From: Taxillus chinensis
Lineage: Eukaryota; Streptophyta; Magnoliopsida; Santalales; Loranthaceae
Reading direction: 5' to 3'
Assembly: GCA_023512835.1 (NCBI GenBank)
Contig: CM042092.1
Location: forward strand, 44,286,258 to 44,350,257
Length of the DNA: 64,000 bases
A program made the position numbers and the translations under genes. Within the stretch, counting starts at the first letter, position 1; every line of letters begins with the position of its first letter. Below, piece by piece: positions 45,327-57,024 of the stretch. The notes beneath the pieces were generated by a model. The model did not search any database, was not told where the DNA came from, and worked only from the letters and a program-made list of their open reading frames with translations.

Positions 45327-46713
45327 TGTTGGATCAAGCCCAGAATTTGGATAATGCTGATAAAGCCTTATGTAATTTGATCTGAGATCTTTTGTGTTTC
45401 TTTGATCGTTGCAGAAGATATGTTATTAATCCAGAGATACACTCGTGAGAGCAAAGCTAAGGACAGGATACATAATCCTGATCCGGACAAGAGTGAGTGC
45501 CGTCAAACACTTGGTAAATAACCAAGTCACCAATACATACGGAATAAGGAACATTCGTGCGGACTAAGAACTTAAAAGCTACGGATTGCGGAATATGTTC
45601 CTAGTGCCTCAAACGGACTAAGTCAAACTGATGCGGAGTAAGAGTCTTGGTTAACAAGGTCGCACGAAGTAAAAGATTTGACGTGGAGTTAAAAAGTTAA
45701 GTCTTCCCTCAAGCGAACTAAAGTGAAGAAGACATGGAGTAAGGAATCCGAGTCTTTCATACATACGGAGTAAGGAAGTATTAATGCGGAATAAGGACCC
45801 GAGTCTTTATTCGCACGGAGTAAGGAAACTAGATGCGGAGTAAGGAATCCGGACAACTTTACTTATACGGAGTAAGGAAGCGCTAGTACGGAGTAAGCAT
45901 TCCGATCCCTTAGACTCGCCCGGAGTAAGGAACTTACATACGGAGTAAGGAACTTACATACGGAGTAAGGAACTTACATACGGAGTAAGGAACTTACATA
46001 CAGAGTAAGGAACTTACATGCGGAGTAAGGAAGCGCTGACACGGACTAAGGATTCCAGTACCAAATAGATACGGAGTAAGCAACCACTGACACGGAGTAA
46101 GGTTCCGAGCTTCATTAGCAACGGAGTAAGGAAAATTACACCGGACCAAGAAGATGCTACTTCAATTCACCGCATTTAAGGCTATCAGCTCGTGGCATCC
46201 CGATGTAAGACAAACTCATTGAGAACCTGAAGAATCTTACACGTGGATCACCCGGATATGTGGACACAACCTTAAGTATATTTGGGAACTCACAAAGGCA
46301 CTTATACTCTTCAAACCCAAGATCTTGAGCTCCACAAACCGCAGCAGTCAAGACAAAGAGATTACCGAGGAATAGTTAGTGCTGAACGCATTCCGGAACT
46401 ACAAGTTCCAAGGTTGTGTTTTAGGAATGTTTGTATAAATATTCATACTTGTACATTTTAAAAGTGTGTAAGCGAATGAGTCTGAATTAAACCTGTGTAT
46501 GCAGAGTGTGAACCCCTTTGTAAACAGAGTGTAAGAGAGTCTTGCTTCTATTTTGTTGTATTTATCTCTTGATAATAAAACAAAATACTTCCACTATCTG
46601 GTTATCTTTCGCAGTGATTCTATCACTTAACTAGATTATTGTGGTGCCTTAATAGATAAAAAGAGTTTCGATAAGAGCCTATTCACCCCCCTCTAGGCTC
46701 CAAGGGACCATCA
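45327..46713 (+). repeat. C2i 5' LTR
   Basis: 1387 bp, TGTTGGATCAAGCCC to GGGACCATCA. It has a CGGAGTAAGGA array (45536-46130) and a TATAAATATTC TATA box at about 46433. Relative to the 3' LTR it lacks about 28 bp near 46501 (between GTATGCA and GAGTGTG) and has one more array unit pair. Confidence 0.97.
45536..46135. repeat. CGGAGTAAGGA array in the C2i 5' LTR
   Basis: Roughly twenty copies of (A/G)CGGAGTAAGGA with spacing of 15-45 bases. Four to five near-perfect 20-bp tandem units CTTACATACGGAGTAAGGAA lie at about 45931-46031. Variants CGGACTAAG and CGGAATAAG occur. The 3' LTR array is 57237-57795. Confidence 0.93.
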
Positions 46714-46715
46714 AG

Positions 46716-46727
46716 TGGTATCAAAGC
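46716..46727 (+). other. C2i primer-binding site
   Basis: TGGTATCAAAGC, two bases after the LTR; one mismatch to the iMet complement TGGTATCAGAGC. Confidence 0.9.
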
Positions 46728-46772
46728 GTCTATTTGTTCAAAAGTAGAGATCCCACTCTTTTACTCTAAGCA

Positions 46773-49072
46773 ATGGCCGAAGAAAGCGAGATGCTATTCA
46801 ACACTCGCCTTAACTCCGGAGGTGCACAAGAGCCCATCCCAAATCGAAGCGACGGTGAAAACGTCGACCCACCTCAACCTGCTGCTGCCGCCGCTTCTCA
46901 ACCACGGATTCTGGGTTTTACTCTGACGAAACCGCCCAAATTCACACCTGAGCTTTTCTCCCAGTGGAAAGCTCGCATGAAGATGTTTATGGTATGCCAT
47001 GATTATCTCATGTGGCCATGTCTTCATCAGGAGATTCCAATTCCGATGACTATCGGTGAACATGGAGTTAGGAGGCCAAAGACGGATCTTGAACTTACCA
47101 ATGATGAAAGAGCCTGGCGGTGCGCTAGTGAAAAGGCTCCTGGCTTATGTTACATCGTCTTTGGATTCTAAGGCTTTCACAGACGTCCAAGGCTGCACGA
47201 CAGCAAAAGCTGTTTGGGATAAACTGACAATCCTCTATGAGGGGAGTCAGTCACAAATGCAAAATGTGATGTGCTCTCAGACAGAATTTTGAGAGTTTCA
47301 ATCACAAACCTGGCAAATCCCTTGAAAGCATCTATCGGAGATTCAGCAAGCTCATTCTAGAGCTAAAAACTGTCAATGAGCACTACACTCAGTCTCAAAT
47401 CAACGACAAGTTGTTTCGATCCTTGCCGAATCGCTACTACTCTAAGCAGTTCCAGATGCAAGCTGACAAAAACTGGCCATTCACTGCCCTTGAGGAAATA
47501 TATGGAGAGCTTCGGACTCATGAGGTCAGATTCAGATACACTGACCGTGATGAGAGAATAGCTCGAAAAGAAAAAGGGGTAGCTCTCAAAGCTATGGAAT
47601 GCTCCAGTAATCATCAAGAGGATGATACGGATGAGTCAGAGAATTCTGACTCAGACGCAGAAGAGGAAATAGCTCTTCTTGTCAAATCCTTTGAACGATT
47701 CCTTCGGAAAAGTAGAAAAGGATTCAGAAGAGGCTCCTCATCATCCAGAAGGAAGGAACGATCGGAGTCGAGCTCCCAAGAATGCTTTAACTGTGGGAAA
47801 CCCGGTCACTGGGCCAAGGAATGCAGATCCAAATCTAAGACGACAGAGAAAAGTGACAAGGTTACTCCTCGACGTACCACCTCAGACAACAACAAGAATA
47901 AGAGGAAGGCGTTCGTGACAAAGTACATCAGTGGCTCGGAAGAAGAGGAGGAATCCTCGGATGATGAGCCAACTCCTAAGCCAAACGTCTGCCTCATGGA
48001 AAATACTGAGGTACCTTCTATCTCTGAGCTCCTGAGTAAATTAGAATCTCTTAAAACTGCATGTGATCATGAAAAGAATGAGAGACTAATAATTACTCAA
48101 ATGTACAAAGATATGGAAAGTGAGAATAAACGTCTTGAATTTACCATTAATAGACTCGAAAAGGACATCGCTGACTTCAGAGGAAAAGAAGCTTGGTATC
48201 ACGATCTAAGAGCTGAAAATCATCTGTTAAATACCAATCTTTCAGGCCTAAAAGTTATAGTAAAAAGACTCGAAAATGAACTTGAACAGGAAAGGGAAAT
48301 AAATCGTAAGTGGCTTAAATCCGGGGAAATAGCCTCTACATTTCGGACTGATCCGGATAATATTCGAGTCAAACCTGGCTCAGGCTCCGAATCATCAAAC
48401 TCCAATGCTCAAGCTACTGAGTATCCTCCGGATTTCACTCCAAAACTAACCAACTTATATCCTGTTAGTACATCTAAACCGTTGGATGGTTTCATTTCAG
48501 GTGGCACCATAGTTTATGACTGTGGAGTTGAGGCTATTACTGCACTTCCCGAAGCAGTAGCACCCGTAACTAATGGTGAAGGGAAGGCTGCTGCAGTTAA
48601 AGCCAAAACTGTAGCACCCAAAAAGAGAGGAAAGGCTAAGGCTGACGCATCTAGGGCCAAGAGCGCGTCACCCAAACGCAATGGATTAGGCCACAGGGAA
48701 CAGAGTATAAAATTTGTAAAATCTAAGAGACCTGTATCCCCTGTTTGTACTTCACATTATAGTGTCTGTTCCATCTGTAGGGAAATAGGTCATTATCACT
48801 ATGAAGGTTGGAGTTTATCTGATAACTGGCTTTGTAATCCATTTCATACCAATAAAGATCAGTTAAATAAAAAGGGTTCTTCGAGCAAAACAAAATCTAA
48901 ACCTCAAAGGAATATCTCTCCCAAGAAGACCCAAATAAAAGAGGCAGCTGAAACTAACAAGTTAAAGTCAACTTGGAGAGCTAAAAGTCCTAGCAAAATC
49001 AAATCCGTAACTATTGACATTACTGCTGTTCTCTCTAACCGCCCGAAACAAGTTTGGGCACCAAAAGTGTAA
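46773..49072 (+). pseudogene. gag: C2i gag with CCHC zinc knuckle
   Basis: Starts MAEESEMLFNTRLNSGG at 46773. The capsid-like N-terminus runs to 47138, where an extra C shifts the frame (KAPGLCYIV). A second shift lies near 47280. From 47411 the frame is open for 553 codons: LPNRYYSKQFQMQADKNW, an acidic part, and the knuckle CFNCGKPGHWAKEC (47783-47824). Then come EEEESSDDE, a coiled-coil-like Lys/Glu/Leu part, DGFISGGTIVYDCGVEA and a Lys/Ala/Ser/Pro-rich basic tail with CSICREIGHYHYEGW. It ends VWAPKV and TAA at 49070-49072. Gag would form the particle and bind RNA. Pol follows in the same frame. Confidence 0.95.
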
Positions 49073-49804
49073 ATTGTTATCTTTCAGGAGCATCTCTGGA
49101 ATGCATTGCCGGATCACTTGAAGCTAAAGATCAATCAAAGCAAGTGGATCCTCGATAGTGGATGCTCCGGACATATGACGGGTGATCAGACTCTGCTTAT
49201 AGAAGTTAATGAAAAACGAGGTCCATCTGTTTCATATGGTGACAACAGCAAAGGTAAGACTGTTGGGTATGGCACTTTAACTAACGGCTGTGTATCAATC
49301 ACTAGAGTTGCACTAGTCGAAGGTTTGAAGCACAATTTGCTAAGTGTCAGTAATTTATGTGACAAAGGATTTATTGTTTCCTTTATGTCCCACACCTGTA
49401 CAGTAAGAGAAAACTTATCCGGAGATGTTAAGTTATCTGGATCAAGAGATGGGGACAAATACTCAGTGGTCTTAAGAAATAATTCTTATGACCCTGTATG
49501 CTTCCTCACTAAAGCTTCAGATGAAGATAGTTGGTTATGGCACAAGCGATGCGCACATTTAAACTTTAAGACTTTGTCTAAATTAGCGTCACTTGATCTT
49601 GTCACTGGTCTTCCTAAACTCAAATTCTCCAGAGACTCTCTCTGTCGAGAATGCCAACTAGGCAAGCAGACCAAACATAGTCTTAAGAGCAAATCAGTTA
49701 ATTCAATAACTGCTCCTCTACAACTTCTTCATATGGACCTCTGTGGTCCTATTTCTGTTCCATCACTAGTCTGGTGCGAGATATACCCTTGTGGTTATCG
49801 ATGA
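49073..49804 (+). pseudogene. pol: C2i protease and GAG-pre-integrase region
   Basis: The frame is open right after the gag TAA. The first ATG is at 49106 (MPDHLKLKINQSKW). The protease active site is DSGCSGHMTG, with Asp at 49154. The pre-integrase zinc site has WLWHKRCAHLNFKTL and CRECQLGKQTKHSL. LLHMDLCGPISVPS holds the first catalytic Asp of integrase. A frameshift at about 49770 ([12 protein letters not shown] in place of [13 protein letters not shown], as read in C2) breaks it. Whether translation starts at the ATG or by readthrough of the TAA cannot be told. Confidence 0.94.
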
Positions 49805-51416
49805 TTTCACCAGGTACACATGGGTGATGTTCCTGAAATCAAAGGATCAAACCTTTGAGCATCTTGTAGATCTTTTCAACTGGATAAGCAACTCACAAGG
49901 ACTGAGCATAAAGTGCATCAGAAGTGATCATGGTACAGAATTTGATTTTTCAGAAATGAGATCATATTGTTCGAACAAGGCATACGACATGACTTCTCTG
50001 CTCCCCAGAACTCCACAACAAAATGGGGTAGTCGAGTGCAAGAATCGTACTTTAGTTGAGGCTAGTAGATCCATGTTAGCAGGGGCAACGCTTCCTCTCG
50101 CTCTATGGGCTGAAGTCGTGTCCACTGCCTGCTATGTTCAGAACAGAACTCTAATAAATAAATCTACCATGAAAACACCCTATGAGATATGGAGAGGACG
50201 AAAACCTTCAATTTCACATTTCAGAGCTTTTGGGTGTACTTGCTATATATTGATAAATGGCAAAGAGACCTGGAATAAATTTGAACTGAAATCTGATGAT
50301 GGGATCTTTGTCGGATACTCATTACATAGCAAAGCTTATCGGGTCTTCAATAGAAAACTTTTTAAAGTTGAAGAATCTATCCATGTGACCTTTCATGAAA
50401 CTAATCTTGATTGGTCAAAAGTTGCTTCTTCAAGTTCTAACATACAGGTTCAAGACAACAACATCGACTATTCAAAGTTTATGACTATTCCTGTTATACA
50501 TACTGACCAACCAAGCGGCACCAGAGGAGCACAAAAAAATGATATGGACGATGCTACGGATGACTCGGACTCTGGACTACCGTTTAGCTCCGGACATACT
50601 CCTACGGATACCCAAAATTCCGGAGCACCTTCAAGTCCGTCCGGACTAGTTAACACTGACAGAAACAGTGTTGAAGAACCACCTAGTTCTACCGTACCTT
50701 CTAATACGGAAACATCTGGTCCGAAAGAAGCTCAACCAGCAGATATACGTGAACCACCAAATCCGGCAGAGCTTCAAATTATTCACGATCAACAATCACA
50801 TGCACAGAATTACAGATGGACCCAAAACCATCCCTCAAATCAAGTGATTGGTGATCCTACTGTTGGTGTAAGAACAAGAGCAGCCACATCCAACATGAGT
50901 CTTTACTCGTGTTTTCTATCTCAAATAGAACCAAAGGTGGTAGATGAAGCTCTTCCGGATTCGAATTGGATAGAAGCCATGCAAGAAGAGCTGAATCAAT
51001 TTAAGAGAAATAATGTGTGGACCTTAGTACCAAGGCCTAAGTCTCAGCAAGTCATTGGTGTTAAATGGGTGTTCCAGAACAAGCTTGATACAGAAGGAAT
51101 AGTAATCCGGAACAAAGCCAGACTGGTAGCCAAAGGATATCGTCAAGAAGAAGGAATAGACTATGATGAGACCTTTGCTCCAGTAGCAAGACTTGAGGCA
51201 ATCCGGATGTTTCTGGCGTATGCTTCATATGAAAACTTCATAGTTTATCAAATGGATGTCAAGAGTGCATTCCTGAATGGAGATTTTCAAGAGGAGGTTT
51301 ACGTAGAACAACCTCCCGGTTTCATTGAACCTAAAGCAGGACATCTAGTCTACAAGCTTCGGAAAGCTTTATATGGTTTGAAGCAAGCTCCAAGAGCCTG
51401 GTGCGACACACTGTGA
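49791..51416 (+). pseudogene. pol: C2i integrase and reverse transcriptase N-terminal part
   Basis: 541 open residues. The integrase core has [27 protein letters not shown] (second Asp), [15 protein letters not shown] (Glu; the usual Arg after it is Cys), [21 protein letters not shown] and [13 protein letters not shown] Ser/Thr/Pro-rich acidic connection follows, then [72 protein letters not shown] and [16 protein letters not shown] at 51414-51416 replaces a Ser codon in C1 (TCA), after which the frame continues. Confidence 0.95.
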
Positions 51417-52458
51417 GAATTCCTACTTGCTCACAACTTCCAAAAAGGGAAGATTGACACCACCTTATTTCTACGAAAAGAGAAAGGACACGCTCTAATT
51501 GTACAGATATACGTGGATGATATCATTTTCGGATCAACGAATCCGAAGCTTTGTGAAGAGTTTGCTAAGTTGATGACAGGCAAGTTTGAGATGAGCATGA
51601 TGGGAGAACTGTCCTACTTCCTCGGAATAAAAGTTAAACAATTGAAGGAAGGAATCTTCATTAGTCAAGCTAAGTACACTCGCGATCTTATTAAGAAGTT
51701 TGGTATGGAAGGTTCATCTCCCGTCAAAACTCCCATGTCTGTCAGTGCCAAGTTAGATCCTGATGTGGACGGCATATCAGTAAATATGACTGACTACAGA
51801 GGGATGATAAGATCCTTGCTATATCTTATAGCAAGTCGCCCAGACATTATGTTTGCAACTTGCATCTGTGCACGATATCAGGCGAATCCCAAGGAGTCAC
51901 ATATGCTTCATGTTAAATGGATATTAAGGTATCTCAAGGGAACGATGAATTTGGGACTCTGGTACCCAAAGGAGTCCAACTTCACCTTATCCGGATACTC
52001 TGATGCCAACTTCGCTGGATGTTGCATCGACAGGAAGAGCACAAGTGGTACGTGTCAGTTTCTTGGAAATAGATTAATCTCATGGTTCAGTAAGAAGCAG
52101 AATTCCGTATCAACCTCTACTGCTGAGGCGGAATATATAGCTATCGGGAGTTCTTGCGCACAGCTACTCCTGGATGCAAAGTCAACTTACTGACTACGGT
52201 TTCAACATGTCATCTATTCCACTCTACTGCGACAACACTAGTGCAATTGCTATCAGCAACAATCCTGTCATGCATCCTAAGACGAAGCATATTGAGGTCA
52301 GGTATCACTTCATACGCGACCATGTTCTCAAAAATCACATTTCCTTGGAACATGTTGCTACTAAAGATCAACTGGCAGACATTCATACAAAGCCCCTACT
52401 TGATGCAAGATTCTCTGAACTACTCATCCGATTAGGTATGCTTGACTTCTCTGCATAG
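51417..52458 (+). pseudogene. pol: C2i reverse transcriptase C-terminal part and RNase H
   Basis: Continues in frame after the TGA with [18 protein letters not shown]. The catalytic YVDD is at 51510-51521, then [45 protein letters not shown] and [14 protein letters not shown]. RNase H follows with [29 protein letters not shown] and STAEAEYIAIGSSC. An extra C at about 52168 shifts the frame, and 52174-52458 gives MQSQLTDYGFNMSSIPLYC, KTKHIEVRYHFIRDHV and DQLADIHTKPL to the stop. RT and RNase H active sites are present. Confidence 0.95.
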
Positions 52459-54153
52459 CTTCACATTTAAATTACCCAACAGTATACTTACTATCACAAC
52501 ATGCATTGTGCTTTTATTGAAAGTAGAAGATACATACTGACTTTAATGCTGATCATACTTACTGATTAACGGTCTCATGCTTCTGATATTAATCTCAACT
52601 TCATAGTGGAAGGATGCTTGCGTTTCCCGACTGAAGTCGTTAAAGCAAACATGATTAAAGTTTATATGATTCACCTCTTTCTGGGTTCATGATCTTAATT
52701 TCCACTAATCACCACATGACAAAAGCATGTTCATTTAGATTACTCTATTAACATGTATAGTTGAAGAAATGAAATGGGTTAGCTCGGAATGCCTGGTGGA
52801 TGAATACTCAATCGCAGTCTGATCAGCTTCTGAAGTATAGTTTTCTAATAAAATAGATAAGTGCTGAATCTCTACAAACTGGAAAGGTCAACCGAGAGGA
52901 TTGCACAATCTACAGGGGAGAAAATGCTTAATATATTATTCAAGTAATACCCCCGTATATGTCTCATGACTTCTTTCCTGGCTGTCTATTTGAGGGGGAG
53001 CTTTTCACTGAGAGGATCAAATGATCTACGGGGGAGCTTAAATTTCATCTATTACATCAGTAATGACCCCCTAATATGTCTCGGAAACTCCCTCCTCTAA
53101 ACCTTTACTTCCGGATCTGACTGGACATGCTGTTTTGAATCAGAATAGTGGCATGCTTGGATGTATTTTCCTTCTTCAACCATACATTTTAATCGGCTAA
53201 TCACCTGCTTACTTTTGACATGTGTTCACTTCCTCATTTTTCACTCATGAATCCTAAATTGGCCAAATCATATGATTTTTAACTAATCTCAGCTACGTCA
53301 TTCAGCAGGACTATTTCGCTATGTTGACCTATATGAACTTGTGTATTCATTATCTGACATATGTCCTGATTCAATAATATTGATCATTCTCTCGTATGTA
53401 TATGTCTATTACATTCTTTGTAATGCATAAGTTCTGTTTCTCATTAGTTCGGATTATGTCATTTTTCACTGACTATTTTCTCTTATCCGTGCTAATCCTT
53501 GCCTGTTAAGCTTTTGTACTTTTAGTTCATTTTTGTTAGCTACAGGTTCAGATTTTCTTTGCACCATATCGTAAATCTAGTCCATAGTCTTGGATTTGAA
53601 GTGTTGTGGTACTTCTCTTCTCTTCCACTTATTGACAGCAAAGGAATCTACTTTACTCTCTCACCGCACTCTGTTACTACGGACACGGTCTACTTTTCCT
53701 CCGGATACTCCTCACTCGACTATCATTGCTTCCGGATGATTGTCGGCTCATTCCTCCAGACTCTTGACACTGTCAAATTGCGATAATCCATGTCTTCTTA
53801 TATCGCGTGCTTTTGAGGAGGAATCATGATGACTCATTAAATGCAAATCTCGAGATTCACACATTTCTCCGGATGGCAAACAGTTGTTACCTTTACTTGG
53901 TCATGCGGTCTCCACGACATCGTTTCATTCGGAGGCGCATCGATATCCAGACTAATGACATCAGCCTGTCAAGCAGTTCCCTATTTCACTAGCCAAATTC
54001 CTAGACCCGTTGACATTTACAGACTCGGTCTTATATATTCTGGTCATTCCTGCAAAGCATGAGTATTGCTCATTCCAAATCCCTAAACCTCACGTTGCTC
54101 CTTTGATACCCAAGACCTCACCTTTCCTCTCGTCCTTCAATCCTTCATCTACA
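52459..54153 (+). other. C2i spacer between pol and aORF, with hairpin-purine units
   Basis: About 1.7 kb with no convincing gene. Two units lie at 52893-52920 and 53010-53036. Each is GAGAGGAT, a small dyad (GATTG CA CAATC, or GATCA AA TGATC) and ATCTAC followed by AGGGGAG or GGGGGAG. A further GAGGGGGAGC lies at 52992-53001. T-rich pyrimidine tracts follow (53440-53540). The last 100 bases before the ATG are C/T-rich, like a leader. Confidence 0.75.
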
Positions 54154-56861
54154 ATGGCACCCAGAATCTCTCTATCCGGCGTTAATCCTGGCCATCTGGT
54201 TGATTGGAGTGCCGTCTCTAACCCTCCGGACTGGTTTTTCCAACTTCGCCCTCTACTCGAAGCCTCGCATATACTCAACTTGATCTCCAATCCTGTCGAT
54301 CTTCTTATCGACGACATTAATGAGTATTACCGAAGGATTCGCTGTACCACCGACTCCATCATCTCCTATGTTCGCGGTGAATCCATCATCATCACTCCCG
54401 CCGTTCTCCGCGCTCTCTCCACTTACCCCTCGGTGAACCACAGCGCCCAGATGCCGATCCAATGGCCGCTTCTATGGGATGCACCCAAAAAGGCAAGGAA
54501 TACAAGGTGAAATCCTTCCAAGGTTGCTATTGCTGTATGGCGACCATACTGAGTCGCTATTTACTGGCTCGCACTTCAGCTCTGGACTCGGTTCCTTACG
54601 ATCTTCTCCTGGCCATGTACGGTGTTTTTGAAGGTCTTCCAATGGACTGGGGGATGTTCTTGTTTCGAATGCTGCAGAATGGTCCTAAGAACCATTCCTT
54701 CAGGCGCATACTTAGCATCGTCTTCCGGCATCTTAATCCGGACCATTTCGCCCGCTATGATGCTGTTCCATTTCCCTCGGCTTATTACCTCCGTTATCTT
54801 ATGTCGGATGGGAACATGACAGCCCGCCGTCCCTCTGCAGCTCTCTGCATTCTCCCTGCCTCGGAACAACAAGGTAGTTCTATTCGTGACCCCTCCGACA
54901 GCCAAGTCCCTGACGTCAGTTCTGCACCCCGATCCTCCCGGATTCGGTCTGTTGCAGCACCTTCTCTTTCTCGGGCCTCCCAGCACAGCGTTCGTGCCGA
55001 CCCGTCCGAGGTTGAGGGGCCATCTCAGCGCAGTGCCCCTAACGCTGTTTCCTCAGCCCCCTTAGCTGCAGATGTCCCTACTCCCTCCACCTCCGCTATT
55101 GCTGCCGCGGTTGACACCGCTGTTGCTGCAGCCACTGCTGATGTCCCGACATCTTCTCCGGAAGCCCCTTTGCCTCCCCTTCCTCAACCCCGAGATTATC
55201 TTGACCATCTCTCCGCCGCCACCTTAATGGACCTATGGCTCCGTTTCAGCCTTGCCCACACCGCCTCCATTCCTGACAATGATCTCCGGGTGTTTTACAC
55301 ACGCCATACCCAATCCCTGGAGACCATGATCATCTGGAACTTGGATCACGGCTTTCTTACGCCGGCCTCCATTCCAGATGTGCCGTTCCCTACCCCCTCC
55401 AGCCCAGTCCCTTCCGCCCGGGGTCCTTCCCCTGCAAAAGCTGGCCCCTCTTCTCCTGTTGACGCCATTCCCATGGTTGACCTATCTGGTCAAAGCGGGT
55501 CAGCTGCTTCGGATGCCTCTGATGCTCCGGATGCCCCTTCTGCTGCTGCTGCTGATACTCCTGCGGACTCCTCTGCCCAGCGCACTCCTGCTCCTGTTCA
55601 TGCGGGGGAGTCCTCCAAAGCTCCGGAGTTAGTCCTTGGGCGTGCCTCTTTTGGCACGGTCCACTCCGACGCTGTGCTCTCCTCCCAGCTGGACCGCCAC
55701 GCTCAGGTTCACAACGCCCAAATATCCGCCATCGCCGCCAAGGTTGATGCACTCGGCGCCCAACTCCTCTCCGCTCTGACTGACTCCTCCACTTCTATGG
55801 AGCAGAAAATGGATCTCGTCGCCTCGTCCGTCCATTCCTTGTCTACTTCCTTCGCGGACTTGGCTCACACGATGGCTCGCCCTCCCGTTGCTTCCCGGCG
55901 ATCTGCCAAACCGGGGGAGAGAGTGTCATCTGATCCTGCTCCTTCTGCACCACAACCATCCACTCGTGCTGAGAAGCGGCCTGCCTCTTTAGTGCTTCAG
56001 GGAGTTCAAATTCCCAAACATAGCCGCTTCTCTCAGCCAAGCTCCTCTACTGCAGCTCCTCCTCCATCCTCCTCATCCGCAGCTGACACCTTCCTCCCAT
56101 CATATGCGGCATTTGACCCTTCTGATGCGGATGGAAGTGTGCGCAAGGCAATGAAGTCATATGTTGCGTCTTCTGCTGAGAGAAGATGTCTTTCTGACCT
56201 GTACCCTTTCTCCCCGGCCGACATTCAGACCCTTTGTTCGGAGAAAGGACTCTTTACAACAGAAGACATTGACAACTTCTCTAGGGCAGCTAAAATGGAG
56301 ATGAGGCCGTTTCCATCTCTATACAAGGATGGGCACTTGTTTGAAGTTCCGTCGTGTTGGAATGAAGGCTATCTTCCCAGCGTGGATCTCATTCAGTCCT
56401 TCATCGACGGAACTGCTGAGGATAGCAAGCCATGGAAAACTCTCTCAACTATCCTCATTCCGTACCGGATCATGTCGCCACATTTCATGATGGCTGTCTT
56501 CATGATTCAGTCCAAGCAAATGATTCTGATTGATTCTTATCAGATTGTGGAACATTTTGTAAGAAAGAATCAATGGGAACCACTGTGTCTCAGGCTGACT
56601 AAAGTTGTGAAGAAAGCTGAATTATATGAAGAGTTGGGCATCACACCCTTGAGTCCAACTGAGAAGCTGAAGGCGACATTCCGGGGCAAGAAGCAAGTGC
56701 CACAACAAATGGGATGGAGATAGGCTGCGGGGCCTTTGTCTCGTTACTTCATCAAGTCATTCTTGACTGTGGACAAATCTTGGAGCCAACACACTACTTA
56801 TACGATGAAGCGGACAATGGAGCTTAGAGAGAAAGCGAAGAACTATGATCTTCAAGTATAG
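54154..56861 (+). pseudogene. C2i additional ORF: plant-transposon-protein domain, linker, Ulp1-like (C48) peptidase domain
   Basis: Starts MAPRISLSGVNPGHL at 54154. A two-base deletion near 54410 moves the frame to that of 54462-56723. The N-terminal 210 residues match the C1 domain (SVPYDLLLAMYGVFEGLPMDW, ILSIVFRHLNPDHFARYD). A Pro/Ser/Ala linker of about 350 residues contains a helical heptad-like part (AQISAIAAKVDALGAQLLSAL). The C-terminal 200 residues have FLPSYAAFDPSDADGSVRKA, STILIPYRIMSPHFMMAVF (candidate catalytic His 56481-56483) and ILIDS (Asp 56532-56534). Next is VPQQ (oxyanion Gln), then TAG at 56721-56723. A GCGAFV Cys motif (56726-56728) is out of frame; the original frame resumes and ends at 56861. 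This order is that of Ulp1/SENP proteases, which cut SUMO or similar tags (family knowledge). Activity here is unproven and the copy is broken. Confidence 0.75.
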
Positions 56862-57024
56862 TAAGCCTTATGTACCTTAGTGAAAATCTTGTATTAAGGC
56901 TGAATTGTATTTTGTTGCTGATAAATGAAAATTGGTTGTGATGCATATTCTGTATGTTATCTTTTTGCACTGCTTACCAGATCAGATTACAAAGGGTTTG
57001 GGCATATCCATAATTGGGGGAGAT
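56862..57024 (+). other. C2i 3' untranslated region and polypurine tract
   Basis: AT-rich and non-coding. AATTGGGGGAGAT at 57012-57024 directly precedes the 3' LTR and is the plus-strand primer site. C4 has the same tract on its strand. Confidence 0.9.

Noticed and set aside
45931..46031. Regular 20-bp repeats that could suggest a CRISPR array
   Set aside because: Units are directly adjacent with no unique spacers, lie inside a plant LTR and recur in both LTRs. It is a minisatellite.
54154..56861. Envelope gene of an endogenous retrovirus
   Set aside because: No signal peptide, membrane segment or furin-like site. The domains resemble a plant transposon protein and a C48 peptidase.
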